A DNA stretch of 64,000 nt from Putridiphycobacter roseus (GCF_003234935.1 NZ_QKSB01000003.1:1-64000); one strand, 5' to 3'. Counted from the first letter of the stretch, positions 1 through 9,322 are shown. Notes: generated by a model not told the origin, from the sequence alone. Program-made: numbers and translations.

Positions 1-307
1 ACAATGATATCATTGTTCAGCTTTAATTAATAAATTTAATCCTTTAATAATCTGTATCGATTATTTAGGACTAGACAAAATAAGGTAATATAAAAGGATA
101 AGAAATAAAGACTAAATTAGAAAGGCTAATTTGTTTTAAGTCTAAGCTGTGCGATACTTATTACCTTGAAAGTAACCCATAGTCCGGAGCTAAGTCTAGC
201 TTTATTTCTAGTAAATTAATAAAAATCATATACCAAAAAAATATGAGCTCTTTGTATAGTAATTACTACATTTGAGGCAAGCAATAATTTATTGAAATAA
301 AAGTAAA
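1..307. other. Non-coding 5' end of window with nested inverted repeats
   Basis: No open frame is evident before 308. The stretch opens with a perfect 16-bp palindrome (ACAATGATATCATTGT, 1-16). Further in, three complementary pairs are correctly nested: CTAGAC 71-76 with GTCTAG 194-199; AAGGTAATA 82-90 with TATTACCTT 159-167; and a hairpin whose arms are AGACT 109-113 plus AAATTAG 114-120 against CTAATTT 126-132 plus AGTCT 139-143. This order is what a folded RNA of about 130 nt would show, but AT-rich DNA makes chance pairing fairly easy. I do not recognise a known RNA family. Confidence 0.35.
267..274 (+). promoter_or_regulatory. Putative -7 box upstream of the 308 gene
   Basis: TACATTTG matches the Bacteroidota -7 consensus TAnnTTTG and lies 33 bp before the ATG at 308. 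A TTTG at 251-254 is only 12 bp upstream, too close for a normal -33 element, so only the -7 half is supported. Confidence 0.3.
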
Positions 308-697
308 ATGATAAAACACATACTTAAGGAAAACCTCATTAGTATCTCTATTCCAAAAAAAGACTTTTCATACAGAATTCCTGTTGAAAAGATTGGTAAT
401 ACGGTGGATTGGAAAATAGGAAAAAAAAATGAGGAAGGTATTGTTATCAAAAATGTTTCGGCATGGACGCTTCAATTATTTACCAAAAATGTTACAGAGG
501 AAAAGTACGTGAATCAATTTAAAAATATTGTGCAAGAATTCTCGCCTAAAAATAGCATTGATTGGGAGGATACTTTTTTGGCAGTAACGATTCAAAATAG
601 ATACAATTGGTTAATGACAACAAATGCAACTGCAGCTAACAAAATGGAAGAGCAAGACATTATTGCTGACTTGAAAAAGAAGTATAAACTTAGCTAA
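308..697 (+). CDS. Hypothetical protein, 129 aa
   Basis: I do not recognise this family. The product is soluble-looking: no signal peptide, no membrane segment, no cysteine. It is Lys/Asn-rich with several tryptophans (about residues 35, 53, 86 and 101) and ends in a charged stretch (EEQDIIADLKKKYKLS). The ATG at 308 is the only good start, and a -7-like box lies 33 bp upstream. It stands alone, 72 bp before the CrtA-like gene on the same strand, so the two could be co-transcribed. Base composition resembles the neighbours, so a real gene of unknown role is more likely than a chance frame. Confidence 0.6.
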   Translation: MIKHILKENLISISIPKKDFSYRIPVEKIGNTVDWKIGKKNEEGIVIKNVSAWTLQLFTKNVTEEKYVNQFKNIVQEFSPKNSIDWEDTFLAVTIQNRYNWLMTTNATAANKMEEQDIIADLKKKYKLS

Positions 698-769
698 GAA
701 GTACAAGTCTTCTTAAAGTAACCGTATCAAATCGTATATTTATTGCTACATTAAGCATAAAACCATTTG

Positions 770-1492
770 ATGAGTACACAGATAACGACCATGACGCTTT
801 TTCGATTTAATAAGAGAAGTGATAAATGGTGGGCATTTAAAATGATGAGACTTGCCATTCCTAGGCTAAAGGAGATAAAAGGATGTACCTTTTTTAAGGT
901 CCTAGGAAGTGGGGCTGGAGAAGGTTTCTCTATATTGCCAGATTTCGGAACTTACGGAATTTTGCAAGTCTGGGATAATGAATCAGTAGCAAATGCCTTT
1001 TTTAAATCCGCTGAAATTTTTAAAGAATATCTCCATCATTCTCAAGAACATTGGATCACTTATGCTAAAAATATATCCGGCAGAGGAACATGGTCCGGCG
1101 TCGCACCTTTTGAACTAAACGATACAATCGACCCGAAGAATAAAGCCATGCTTGTGATTACCCGTGCTACTGTACGTTTTCGTAGTTTATTAAAGTTTTG
1201 GTCCCTTGTACCCATGTCACAAAAATCTTATTTGGGGAATACTGGGCTTTTTTACACGAAAGGTGTAGGAGAGATTCCCATTGTTGAAATGGCGACTTAT
1301 AGTTTATGGCAGTCAGAAGCTGATTTAATTAAATTTGCTCGCGACCCAAAAGGGCATGGAAAATCTTCGAAACGCGCACAGCATAAAGATTGGTTCAAAG
1401 AAAGCTTATTTTCCCGTTTTCAACCTTATAGAATGGAAGGGACTTGGGCTGGTCTAGATTTCAAAAAAATACAACTTCATTTTAACCTCTAA
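770..1492 (+). CDS. Spheroidene monooxygenase (CrtA)-like protein
   Basis: The 240-residue protein resembles the CrtA-like family: MTLFRFNKRSDKWWAFKMMR at the N-terminus, then a ferredoxin-like alpha/beta fold, a FYTKGVGEIPIVEMATYSLW block and a C-terminal WFKESLFSRFQPYRMEGTW block. CrtA of purple bacteria is a haem-dependent carotenoid 2-oxygenase. Family members elsewhere are mostly uncharacterised, so the carotenoid substrate is not established here. No carotenoid gene lies within the window. The frame stays open to a TTG at 767, but the ATG at 770 is the natural start. There is no signal peptide, so it should be cytoplasmic. Confidence 0.7.
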   Translation: MSTQITTMTLFRFNKRSDKWWAFKMMRLAIPRLKEIKGCTFFKVLGSGAGEGFSILPDFGTYGILQVWDNESVANAFFKSAEIFKEYLHHSQEHWITYAKNISGRGTWSGVAPFELNDTIDPKNKAMLVITRATVRFRSLLKFWSLVPMSQKSYLGNTGLFYTKGVGEIPIVEMATYSLWQSEADLIKFARDPKGHGKSSKRAQHKDWFKESLFSRFQPYRMEGTWAGLDFKKIQLHFNL

Positions 1493-1546
1493 GTAAACTA
1501 TAAATCTGTTTTCTAATGTTTCTACTGAAGAATTACCTCCCAATGA

Positions 1547-2881
1547 TCAATAGTTTAAAATTACAAAACCTAAGAGACCAGCTACAAAAATAAGTCCGTA
1601 TCCGATCAGAATATATTTCCTTAAAAGTTTACTCCCAGTCCAAAGCGCTATACCAATTTTTACGAGGGTATTACACAAAGTTGCAAGTAAAATGGCGTTT
1701 TGTGCGATTGATATAGACAAAGATTCCCCTGCTAATTTAGATACAGATATGGTTATCGCATCTATATCGGTTAATGATGCAATGGCACTAGATATAAAAA
1801 TTCCCTTTGTTCCAAATTGTTGGTTGGCATAACTGACTAAAAACAATATGCCTGTATATAATATGCCAAAAAATAAAGCCTCTTTCAAGTTTAATGCTTC
1901 TCCAAGTGGGAATTCTGTTTTAACTTTCGCTTGTGTTTCTTGTTTTTTATAAAAGTAAATGGATATGCCTATGCCTGTGATAAAAATTAAAGCCATAGGT
2001 AGAAGTAACCCTGAAAGTAATTCTCGGTTAAAAATACTTACCCAAACTACTACCCGGACTACCATGATTGTAGAGGCGGATAAAATGGCTATGGCACAAT
2101 TTTTAGACAAAGCAGGTACCTCTTTACTCTTTTTCGAAAAGACCCATGTAACTACGGTACTAGAGACTAAACCGCCAAGAATGCCTGTAAATAAAATGCC
2201 CCTATCACTTCCTAAAAATTTCATGAGTAGGTAACCCGCAAATCCAAGTCCCGAAGTAAGTACGATAACCCAGCCTAATTCTCTTGGGTTAAAAACAGCA
2301 TAGGGACCATAAGTTTCATTTGGTAAAAATGGGAATATTAAAAGCGCGATAACAACAAATTTGATAAAGGCATATAATTCAGAAGGCGTAATTTGACCAA
2401 TGATGCGCTTTAATTTTACCTTTAAAGATAACAGTACCACTAAGATGACCATAATACCAAGACTTTCCTGAATAAAACCTGAAAATGTGGTAACTCCTAA
2501 TAGGTATGCCAGTAAAGTAGCAAATTCTGTGGTCCCTCCAATTTCTCCCTTACGGGCACTTATCCAATAAGAAACGGTGACCATACTTAATGTAGCTAAA
2601 AAGCCAGCGAAAATAATCCATGGCGTATATATTTCACTAACAAATGCAGCTAAAAAACCTAAAATAACAACTAAGGAAAAAGTACGTACTCCAGCAAAGT
2701 TTTCCCCCTTTTCATTTAAAGCAGCATGTTCTCTTTCTAATCCAATGACAAAACCAATGCCAGCCGAAATTAATAATCGAATGAAAAACTCGAATTGTGT
2801 AATTTGAAAACTATCGGTTTGAATGACAAAGGCTTCTTCCATGGCGTTAGTCAAAAGTATCCATGAAAACTTAAATGACAC
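1547..2881 (-). CDS. MgtC/SapB family membrane protein with DUF4010 domain
   Basis: Integral inner-membrane protein of 444 residues. The N-terminal ~140 residues are an MgtC/SapB domain, with GIGFVIGLEREHA (a highly conserved family motif) and GVRTFSLV. The rest is a DUF4010 domain of about nine hydrophobic helices, including GGLVSSTVVTWVFSKKSKE and ASLTDIDAITISVSKLA. MgtC proteins are linked to magnesium limitation and acid or membrane-potential homeostasis, but the transported species of DUF4010 proteins is unknown. The start is uncertain: an internal ATG at 2842 (MEEAFVIQ) gives 431 residues and removes a non-conserved leader, and I consider it as likely as 2881. It is divergent from the hydrolase at 3223. 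Confidence 0.82.
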   Translation of the reverse strand: MSFKFSWILLTNAMEEAFVIQTDSFQITQFEFFIRLLISAGIGFVIGLEREHAALNEKGENFAGVRTFSLVVILGFLAAFVSEIYTPWIIFAGFLATLSMVTVSYWISARKGEIGGTTEFATLLAYLLGVTTFSGFIQESLGIMVILVVLLSLKVKLKRIIGQITPSELYAFIKFVVIALLIFPFLPNETYGPYAVFNPRELGWVIVLTSGLGFAGYLLMKFLGSDRGILFTGILGGLVSSTVVTWVFSKKSKEVPALSKNCAIAILSASTIMVVRVVVWVSIFNRELLSGLLLPMALIFITGIGISIYFYKKQETQAKVKTEFPLGEALNLKEALFFGILYTGILFLVSYANQQFGTKGIFISSAIASLTDIDAITISVSKLAGESLSISIAQNAILLATLCNTLVKIGIALWTGSKLLRKYILIGYGLIFVAGLLGFVILNY

Positions 2882-3222
2882 CTGATTTTAGTCATTTAAA
2901 TTAATTTTTTTAACTGTCATTTTACATGTGTTATGGTGTAAATAGATACTATTTTCTTTTTTAGAAAGAATTTTTCTATACTTATCGACTTTGTTTATAA
3001 GTGTTTATCGTGTTGTTGCTATTGGTGACCATTTTTTATCCTTAAAATTAAGGCGACATATAACTATGCATGGTAAGTTCGTTTTTATCCTTTATGGGAT
3101 AGATACTATTTAAAGAACACTTCGCTTAGTTGCTATAATTATTTTATCTTAGTATTTTGGAGGCATCCACCCGATAAAAGCGGTAAAGTTTGCGGACGAA
3201 AAAATGTTGTAAAATAAACCAT
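2882..3222. other. Divergent intergenic region with a 13-bp direct repeat
   Basis: This gap separates the minus-strand MgtC/DUF4010 gene from the plus-strand hydrolase and must hold both promoters. ATAGATACTATTT occurs twice in direct orientation, at 2943-2955 and 3099-3111. An imperfect inverted repeat ACTTAT/ATAAGT lies near 2980-3005. No gene or RNA is recognisable. Confidence 0.4.
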
Positions 3223-4617
3223 ATGAAAACTTTTTTAATCTTATTCGCCAGTCTAATTTCCACTTCGTTGTTGGCACAAAATATTACTGGACAGTGGAAC
3301 GGTCTGTTAAAAGTACAAGGAGTACAACTTAGATTGGTTTTTAATGTTGATAAATCTGATAATGGGTATACCGCTACCATGGATAGTCCAGATCAAGGTG
3401 CAACTGGAATACCAGTTACGCAAACCACCTTTGAAAACCCAACCATAAAATTTGAAGTAGCAAGTGCCGGACTGGAATATATAGGGGAGTTGAAAGAGGA
3501 TGAAATTATTGGGGTTTTGAAACAAGGAGGACAAGAGTTTCCGATTGATTTGTCGAGGACCAAGATAGAAAAAGAAACAATTAGAAGACCACAAGAGCCG
3601 ATTGCGCCTTACGATTATTATCAAGAAGCGGTAACCTTTCCTAATAAATCCGCAGATATTACCTTGGCTGGAACTTTAACCCTTCCAAAAAAGAAAGGAA
3701 ATTTTCCTGTCGTGGTACTTATTTCAGGAAGTGGACCACAAAATAGAGACGAAGAATTAATGGGACATAAACCATTTTTAGTTTTGGCAGATTATTTAAC
3801 CAAAAATGGGATTGCAGTTTTAAGGTATGACGATAGAGGTGTCGCAGAATCAACAGGTGATTTCAAGTCCGCTACTTCAGCTGACTTTGCAACGGATGTA
3901 GCAAGTGCCATAACTTATTTAAAAACTAGAAAAGAAATTAATAAAAATAAAATTGGCCTGATTGGGCATAGTGAAGGTGGCTTGATTGCACCCATGGTGG
4001 CTTCAAAATCGACAGATGTGAGCTTTATGGTGTTGTTGGCTGGACCTGGCATTAAAGGGGATCAGTTGTTATTATTACAGCAAGCTTTAATCACTAAAGC
4101 TTCTGGTGTATCGGATGCAGAAATAAAAAAACTGACGGATACTAATAAACAGTTATTTGAATTGGTAAAAAAAGAGGATGATCTAGAGAAATTAAAATCC
4201 AATTTATCGCACTTTTTTCGTACTACTTTAGAAAATGATTCCTTGATGGAGATCCCAAGCAACATGAGTAAAGAAGATTTTGTAAGTACGCAAATTAATC
4301 AAGTGATGAGTCCATGGATGCTTTATTTCATTAAGTCAGATCCAGCAATTACGCTAGAGAAGGTAAAATGTCCTGTTTTGGCAATTAATGGAGAGAAGGA
4401 TTTACAAGTCTCTCCAAATGAAAATCTTACAGGCATTAAAAATGCTTTAGCCAATGGAGGTAATGAAAAAGTGACGACGAAAGAAATACCTAATTTAAAT
4501 CATTTGTTTCAAGAATGTAAAACTGGGCTTCCAGCAGAGTATGCTACTATTGAACAAACTTTTTCACCTGTAGCATTGGCTTTAATTTTGAATTGGATAC
4601 AATTGGAGGTGAAATAA
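3223..4617 (+). CDS. Secreted alpha/beta hydrolase (serine esterase/peptidase-like)
   Basis: Start chosen at the ATG at 3223, because MKTFLILFASLISTSLLAQ is a clean signal peptide; the longer frame begins with a non-signal leader at a TTG. Residues ~20-110 form a beta-rich N-terminal domain (ITGQWNGLLKVQG...), followed by an alpha/beta hydrolase domain. Its nucleophile elbow is GHSEGG, the oxyanion region VLISGSGPQNRDEE, and YDDRGVAESTGDF is typical of this family. The triad is completed by Asp in INGEKDLQV and His in NLNHLFQ. The protein is predicted to be periplasmic or surface-exposed, acting on ester or peptide bonds of unknown substrates. It is a single gene with 255 bp of non-coding DNA after it. 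Confidence 0.85.
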   Translation: MKTFLILFASLISTSLLAQNITGQWNGLLKVQGVQLRLVFNVDKSDNGYTATMDSPDQGATGIPVTQTTFENPTIKFEVASAGLEYIGELKEDEIIGVLKQGGQEFPIDLSRTKIEKETIRRPQEPIAPYDYYQEAVTFPNKSADITLAGTLTLPKKKGNFPVVVLISGSGPQNRDEELMGHKPFLVLADYLTKNGIAVLRYDDRGVAESTGDFKSATSADFATDVASAITYLKTRKEINKNKIGLIGHSEGGLIAPMVASKSTDVSFMVLLAGPGIKGDQLLLLQQALITKASGVSDAEIKKLTDTNKQLFELVKKEDDLEKLKSNLSHFFRTTLENDSLMEIPSNMSKEDFVSTQINQVMSPWMLYFIKSDPAITLEKVKCPVLAINGEKDLQVSPNENLTGIKNALANGGNEKVTTKEIPNLNHLFQECKTGLPAEYATIEQTFSPVALALILNWIQLEVK

Positions 4618-4653
4618 ATTCCTGCACTACCTGCCAGTACCTCCTTGTAAGTT

Positions 4654-4677
4654 CTATTAACGGATAGTTTAATAGGT
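4654..4677 (+). terminator. Weak AT-rich terminator-like hairpin after the hydrolase
   Basis: CTATTAA (4654-4660) and TTAATAG (4669-4675) form a 7-bp AT-rich stem with an 8-nt loop, followed by GTTTTTA. The position, 36 bp after the stop codon, is right for a terminator, but the stem is weak. Confidence 0.3.
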
Positions 4678-4683
4678 TTTTAC

Positions 4684-4701
4684 GTGTTGTGTTGTGTTGT
4701 G
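4684..4701 (+). repeat. Short GTGTT tandem repeat
   Basis: Three perfect GTGTT units plus a partial GTG. It sits in the gap between the hydrolase and the TolC gene. It is short enough to vary in copy number, but nothing links it to expression. Confidence 0.4.
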
Positions 4702-4872
4702 GTAACTAAAATTATTGTTTAGGTCTCTTTTAATTCATTAAATCATTAAATATACTGACCTGTATCAGCTACAATGGCATTATTTCATTCTAATTTTACG
4801 CCCTAGAATTATACTTGTCCATACAGCATAATGGAAAGTAGCACTATTGGTTAAAAATTTAAACTGGATAAA

Positions 4873-6180
4873 ATGTGGCATAAAATTACCTTAAATACTA
4901 TTGTTTTTTTTAGCTTTTCTTTTTTTAGTTTTGGTCAAGAAATACTTGATTTGGATGCTGCTGTTGCAATATCTTTGGCTAATAATTACGACCTTAAATT
5001 GGCAGAAAAAACCCTAGAGAAATCGGCAAATAATCAAAGTATTTACAATTCTGGTTTTTTACCAACAGCAACCCTCAGCGGTAACGGAAATTATGCCAAT
5101 AGTAATTTAAAATTGACAGATAATGCAGCTAATGATATCGTGATTAATGATGTCGCCACTAAAAATTATAGTGGTTCGGTGGGGATAAATTATTTAATTT
5201 TTAACGGGACAAGAAAAGTGCAATATGACCAATTTAAAAAGATGTATGAACTGGCAGATGTGCAACAAAAAAGACAAGTTGAAGTTACACTGATTAATGT
5301 TTATAATTCATTTTTTAACGTGGCAAGAAATCAAGAACAAAAATATACACTTGAAGCCGCTTACCAAGATTCCAAGGAAAGACTGGAAAGGGTAAAAGCC
5401 CAATTTACTTATGGTAAAAAATCGAAACTAGATGTGCTAAATGCAACAGTAGATGCGAATTCTGATAGCATTCAAATCTTAAATATTAACCTGCAACTTA
5501 TAAAAAATAAAAGGACTTTAAATTTTCTTCTTGGAAGGGATATTAACTATCCATTTGAAGTGAACACAGCAGTAGTTTTAGACGAGGATTTAGCCTACGA
5601 AGTGCTGTATGAAAATATGCTAAAGGGGAATATGCAATTAAAAGAGTCGGCATTTAATATGGAAGTTTTAAACTATGACTTAAAGAAGAGCCAATCAAAT
5701 TACCTTCCTTCCTTGTCTACATCAGTTTCTTATGGTCTAAATTATGGCGATAATGGACCAACAACCGTATACCCTTATCAAGTTAGCAATGGACTAAGTG
5801 CGGGTTTATCTTTGAGTTGGAATATTTTTGATGGAGGTACGACTAAAGTCAGGGTGCAAAACGCAAAAATAGATTTAGAAGCACAAGTTTTAAATGAGGA
5901 AATATTAAAAACAACACTTGAAAGCCAACTGGCTAATTACTGGACGGAGTACATTACCCAAAAAATTATCATAAGAAATGAAGAGTTAAATGTGGTGGTA
6001 AGTGAACAAAATTTTCTAAAATCAAACGAACAATTTGATCTCGGACAGATATCCTCTTTTGATAACCGACAAGCACAACTTAATTTAATTAATACCCAAT
6101 TGAATTTATTAAACGCAAAGTACAATGCAAAATTATCGGAATTACAAATGAAGATAATGACTGCAAATCTAATTAAATAA
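4873..6180 (+). CDS. TolC family outer-membrane efflux protein
   Basis: A signal peptide (residues 1-21, ending SFFSFGQ) precedes a two-fold repeated TolC fold: long helical hairpins with alternating beta strands. The first repeat starts at LDAAVAISLANNYDLKLAEK, and its counterpart is near LYENMLKGNMQLKESAFNMEV. The sequence YGKKSKLDVLNATVDANSD and the late WNIFDGG strand are typical of the family. At 435 residues it is normal length. It forms the outer-membrane trimeric channel of a tripartite exporter. The next gene, a MacA-like adaptor, starts 6 bp after its stop, so it heads a four-gene operon. Confidence 0.92.
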   Translation: MWHKITLNTIVFFSFSFFSFGQEILDLDAAVAISLANNYDLKLAEKTLEKSANNQSIYNSGFLPTATLSGNGNYANSNLKLTDNAANDIVINDVATKNYSGSVGINYLIFNGTRKVQYDQFKKMYELADVQQKRQVEVTLINVYNSFFNVARNQEQKYTLEAAYQDSKERLERVKAQFTYGKKSKLDVLNATVDANSDSIQILNINLQLIKNKRTLNFLLGRDINYPFEVNTAVVLDEDLAYEVLYENMLKGNMQLKESAFNMEVLNYDLKKSQSNYLPSLSTSVSYGLNYGDNGPTTVYPYQVSNGLSAGLSLSWNIFDGGTTKVRVQNAKIDLEAQVLNEEILKTTLESQLANYWTEYITQKIIIRNEELNVVVSEQNFLKSNEQFDLGQISSFDNRQAQLNLINTQLNLLNAKYNAKLSELQMKIMTANLIK

Positions 6181-6186
6181 TTAAAA

Positions 6187-7368
6187 ATGAATATGCAAAA
6201 GAAGAGAGTAAGGAGCATAATAATCTGGAGTATTGTAGTGATTTTACTTGGCTTATTTGTGTACAAACAGTTCATTCAAAAAGATCCCGTTTATATAGCC
6301 ATTCAAAAAGAAGTGACGCTAGAAGAAACTCTTTATGCAGAAGTTTCGGCAACTGGAACTATTAATCCTATTGAACTCGTGGATGTTGGGACGCAGGTTT
6401 CAGGAATCATTTCTGAAATATTAGTAGATTTTAATGATCGCGTAAAGTCGGGACAGGTTTTAGCTAGAATGGATAAACGAATCTTAACTTCTTCTTTAAA
6501 GGAAAGTAGGTCCAACCTTTTGAAGGCGGAGGTAACCCTAAAGCAATCGAAGCGAGAACTAGATAGAAATACCAAACTCTTTAGTAAGGGGTTTATTGCA
6601 GAAATTGAATTGGAAAATGCGCAATATGATTTTGACAACGCTGAAGCAACTTATAATGTCGCAAAACTTCAATTGGATAAGAATGAAGTTAATTTAGGCT
6701 ATGCAAATATCGTTTCTCCCATTGATGGTATTGTAATTTCCAAAAATATTGATGTCGGTCAAACCATTGCCGCTTCTTTTACTACGCCAATTTTGTTCAG
6801 TATTGCGAATGATTTAAAACAAATGAAAATTGAAGCAAGTGTGGATGAGGCAGATATTGGGATGGTAAAACCTGGTCAAAAAGTATTTTTTACGGTTGAT
6901 GCTTTTCCCGAAGACTTATTTGAAGGGGTGGTAAAACAAGTACAATTGGAACCTACTGTGATCCAAAATGTAGTTACTTATAATGTGATTGTTATTATTC
7001 AAAACCCAGATTTAAAACTAATGCCTGGAATGACAGCAACATTAATTATTCGGACTAAAGAAAATCCTGTCTCTTTAGCTGTACCTAATGCGGCTTTATC
7101 GTTTTTTCCGAGTGAAGAAGACATCAAACAGTTAAATAAAAAGCATTTTAAAATAGAAGCATTAAACCAAACTGATAAAAGTACTGTGTGGGTCATAAAT
7201 GAACAAAAAATGAGTGAAAAAAGTGTGCTTGTTAATTTTACCAATGGTATTCGATCTGCTATTTCTGGAGAATTAAATGCTGGAGATTCTGTCATTACCA
7301 ATATTAATATGACTATTGGGGAAAAGAAAAGTGGTAGCTTTTTTAGTGAAAACAAAGAGGAAAAATAA
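6187..7368 (+). CDS. MacA/HlyD-type periplasmic adaptor of a tripartite efflux pump
   Basis: An inner-membrane anchor (about residues 9-27) is followed by a split lipoyl domain (TGTINPIELVDVGTQVSG near 57 and SPIDGIVISKNIDVGQ near 178). Between the two lipoyl halves is a coiled-coil hairpin, and after them the beta-barrel region containing VKPGQKVFFTVDAFP. It bridges TolC and the MacB permease across the periplasm. The first ATG (6187) and the third codon (6193) are both possible starts. The ATPase gene begins 2 bp after its stop, supporting translational coupling. The substrate (macrolide, lipid, peptide) cannot be read from the sequence. Confidence 0.92.
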   Translation: MNMQKKRVRSIIIWSIVVILLGLFVYKQFIQKDPVYIAIQKEVTLEETLYAEVSATGTINPIELVDVGTQVSGIISEILVDFNDRVKSGQVLARMDKRILTSSLKESRSNLLKAEVTLKQSKRELDRNTKLFSKGFIAEIELENAQYDFDNAEATYNVAKLQLDKNEVNLGYANIVSPIDGIVISKNIDVGQTIAASFTTPILFSIANDLKQMKIEASVDEADIGMVKPGQKVFFTVDAFPEDLFEGVVKQVQLEPTVIQNVVTYNVIVIIQNPDLKLMPGMTATLIIRTKENPVSLAVPNAALSFFPSEEDIKQLNKKHFKIEALNQTDKSTVWVINEQKMSEKSVLVNFTNGIRSAISGELNAGDSVITNINMTIGEKKSGSFFSENKEEK

Positions 7369-7370
7369 AA

Positions 7371-8108
7371 ATGGCTAAATGTGTAATTGATATTAACCAC
7401 ATCACAAAAGTGTTTAACCCTGGCGAAAATGAGGTACGGGCACTGAATGATGTCTCTTTAAAGATTTTTGAAGGGGAATTTGTTTCCCTCATGGGAGCAA
7501 GTGGTAGTGGAAAATCAACTTTGTTGAATATTTTAGGATGCCTAGATCAGCCAACTTCAGGGACTTATTTTTTGGATGGCGAAGAAGTTAATGGCATTTC
7601 AAAAGCTGCTATTTCGAGAATTAGAAATAGAAAATTTGGTTTTGTTTTTCAAGCTTATAATTTATTACCCAAGACTACTGCATTGGAAAATGTAGAACTT
7701 CCTTTATTATATAATAGTGATATTAGTAGTAGTTTGAGACGGAAAAAAGCCAAGGAAGCACTTGTGAGCGTCGGATTGGCAAAGCGAATCTATCATAAAA
7801 CAAATGAATTGTCAGGTGGGCAACAACAAAGAGTAGCTATTGCTCGAGCCTTAGTAAATGAACCAAAAGTGATTTTTGCAGATGAGCCTACTGGTAATCT
7901 AGATTCAAAAACAAGTTATCAAATAATGGAACTTTTTCAAAATTTAAATGAAAAAGGAATTTTAATTGTAATGGTGTCTCATGAACCCGATATTGTAGAA
8001 ATGTCAAAAAGAAAAATTATTCTCCATGATGGAAAAGTGATAGAAGATGATGAAATAATTAACCCGAAAAATGCACACGAATTATTTGTGGCCGCCAATA
8101 AAAAATGA
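7371..8108 (+). CDS. MacB/LolD-type ABC transporter ATP-binding protein
   Basis: Complete ABC ATPase of 245 residues: Walker [10 protein letters not shown] at 42-50, Q-loop in VFQAYNLLP, signature [15 protein letters not shown], Walker [14 protein letters not shown] and the H-loop in MVSHEPD. The sequence NLDSKTS after Walker B is characteristic of the MacB/LolD/FtsE class that powers mechanotransmission rather than substrate transport through the membrane. It overlaps the permease gene by 4 bp (ATGA), so ATPase and permease are separate polypeptides made from one message, unlike the fused MacB of enterobacteria. Confidence 0.94.
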   Translation: MAKCVIDINHITKVFNPGENEVRALNDVSLKIFEGEFVSLMGASGSGKSTLLNILGCLDQPTSGTYFLDGEEVNGISKAAISRIRNRKFGFVFQAYNLLPKTTALENVELPLLYNSDISSSLRRKKAKEALVSVGLAKRIYHKTNELSGGQQQRVAIARALVNEPKVIFADEPTGNLDSKTSYQIMELFQNLNEKGILIVMVSHEPDIVEMSKRKIILHDGKVIEDDEIINPKNAHELFVAANKK

Positions 8109-9322
8109 AAATATTAGATCTATTAGCATCTGCTTTACGCTCCATTAATCGAAACCGATCTAGGTCTTTACTTACCATGCTAGGAATAATAATTGGGGTT
8201 GCCTCGGTGATTGGTATGCTTGCGTTAGGAAGCGGTGCAAGTGATAGTATTAAAGGGGAACTGGGTAAGCTTGGTACTAATTTAATCATGATTCGACCAG
8301 GTGCCGATCAACAAAGAGGTGTTAGTTCAGATGTTACTAATGCTGAAGTGCTGAAGGAAACCGACATCAAAGCAATTCTTAATTTATGTCCCACAGTAAA
8401 CTTTATCTCTCCTGTAGTCCAAACAAAAAGTCAGGCTGTTTTTGGCTCCAATAATTGTCGACCTTATGTAACTGGTGCGTATAGAGATTATTTTTTCATG
8501 AATAATTATGCCATTAAATTGGGACAGTTGTATGATGATAGAACCGGTAAATCATTACAAAAAGTTTGTGTGATTGGAAAAACTGTTGCGGAAGACTTAT
8601 TTGTCAATGAAAAAGAAGCAGTGGGAAATATTATTCGGATTGATAAAATTCCATTTAGAATTATTGGTGTCTTGGAAGAGAAAGGAGAAACAATGGGGAT
8701 GGATGGCGATAATATTATTATCGCTCCATTTAGAACCGTTCAAAAACGTTTATTAGGTTTATCTTATGTACACGTAATTCATGCGGCAACTAAAGATGAA
8801 AATGATGTGGATAAAGCAGTTTCTGAAATTGATGACGTGATGCGTGGTTTTCTAAAAAAGGTAAGTGGTGGAGAACCACAATATCAAATTGCTACCCAAA
8901 AAGAAATGTTAGATGTCATGGGGACTGTACTAGATATGCTGACTTTATTGTTAGCAGCTATTGCAGGTATTTCTTTAATTGTTGGTGGTATTGGAATCAT
9001 GAATATCATGCTAGTATCGGTTACGGAAAGAACACGTGAAATTGGCTTGAGATTGGCTGTCGGTGCGCCCTCTAATGTAATACTCTGGCAGTTTTTAATT
9101 GAATCTATTGTGATTAGTTTAATTGGGGGCATTATTGGAATATTACTCGGTTATGCCTTGGCCGAAATAGGAGGGAATGTTATGGATATGGATGCAGAAG
9201 TAACCATGTCTTCCGTTTTAATGGCTTTTGGATTTTCTTTTATGGTAGGTATCATTTTTGGTTTTTTTCCTGCAAGAAAAGCCGCAAAATTAAATCCAAT
9301 TCAAGCGTTGAGACACGAATAG
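8105..9322 (+). CDS. MacB-like ABC transporter permease
   Basis: 405 residues with the MacB architecture: one N-terminal membrane helix (SLLTMLGIIIGVASVIGMLA), a large periplasmic domain (residues ~45-270), and three C-terminal helices of the FtsX fold. The cytoplasmic signature TERTREIGLRLAVGA lies between helices 2 and 3, and PARKAAKLNPIQALRHE closes the protein. It ends the tolC-macA-macB operon. The substrate is unknown; homologues export macrolides, enterotoxin, siderophores or cyclic peptides. Confidence 0.93.
   Translation: MKILDLLASALRSINRNRSRSLLTMLGIIIGVASVIGMLALGSGASDSIKGELGKLGTNLIMIRPGADQQRGVSSDVTNAEVLKETDIKAILNLCPTVNFISPVVQTKSQAVFGSNNCRPYVTGAYRDYFFMNNYAIKLGQLYDDRTGKSLQKVCVIGKTVAEDLFVNEKEAVGNIIRIDKIPFRIIGVLEEKGETMGMDGDNIIIAPFRTVQKRLLGLSYVHVIHAATKDENDVDKAVSEIDDVMRGFLKKVSGGEPQYQIATQKEMLDVMGTVLDMLTLLLAAIAGISLIVGGIGIMNIMLVSVTERTREIGLRLAVGAPSNVILWQFLIESIVISLIGGIIGILLGYALAEIGGNVMDMDAEVTMSSVLMAFGFSFMVGIIFGFFPARKAAKLNPIQALRHE

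Noticed and set aside
4684-4701. GTGTT repeat as a phase-variation tract
   Set aside because: There are only three units, and they lie about 170 bp before the TolC gene with no evidence that they touch a promoter or frame.
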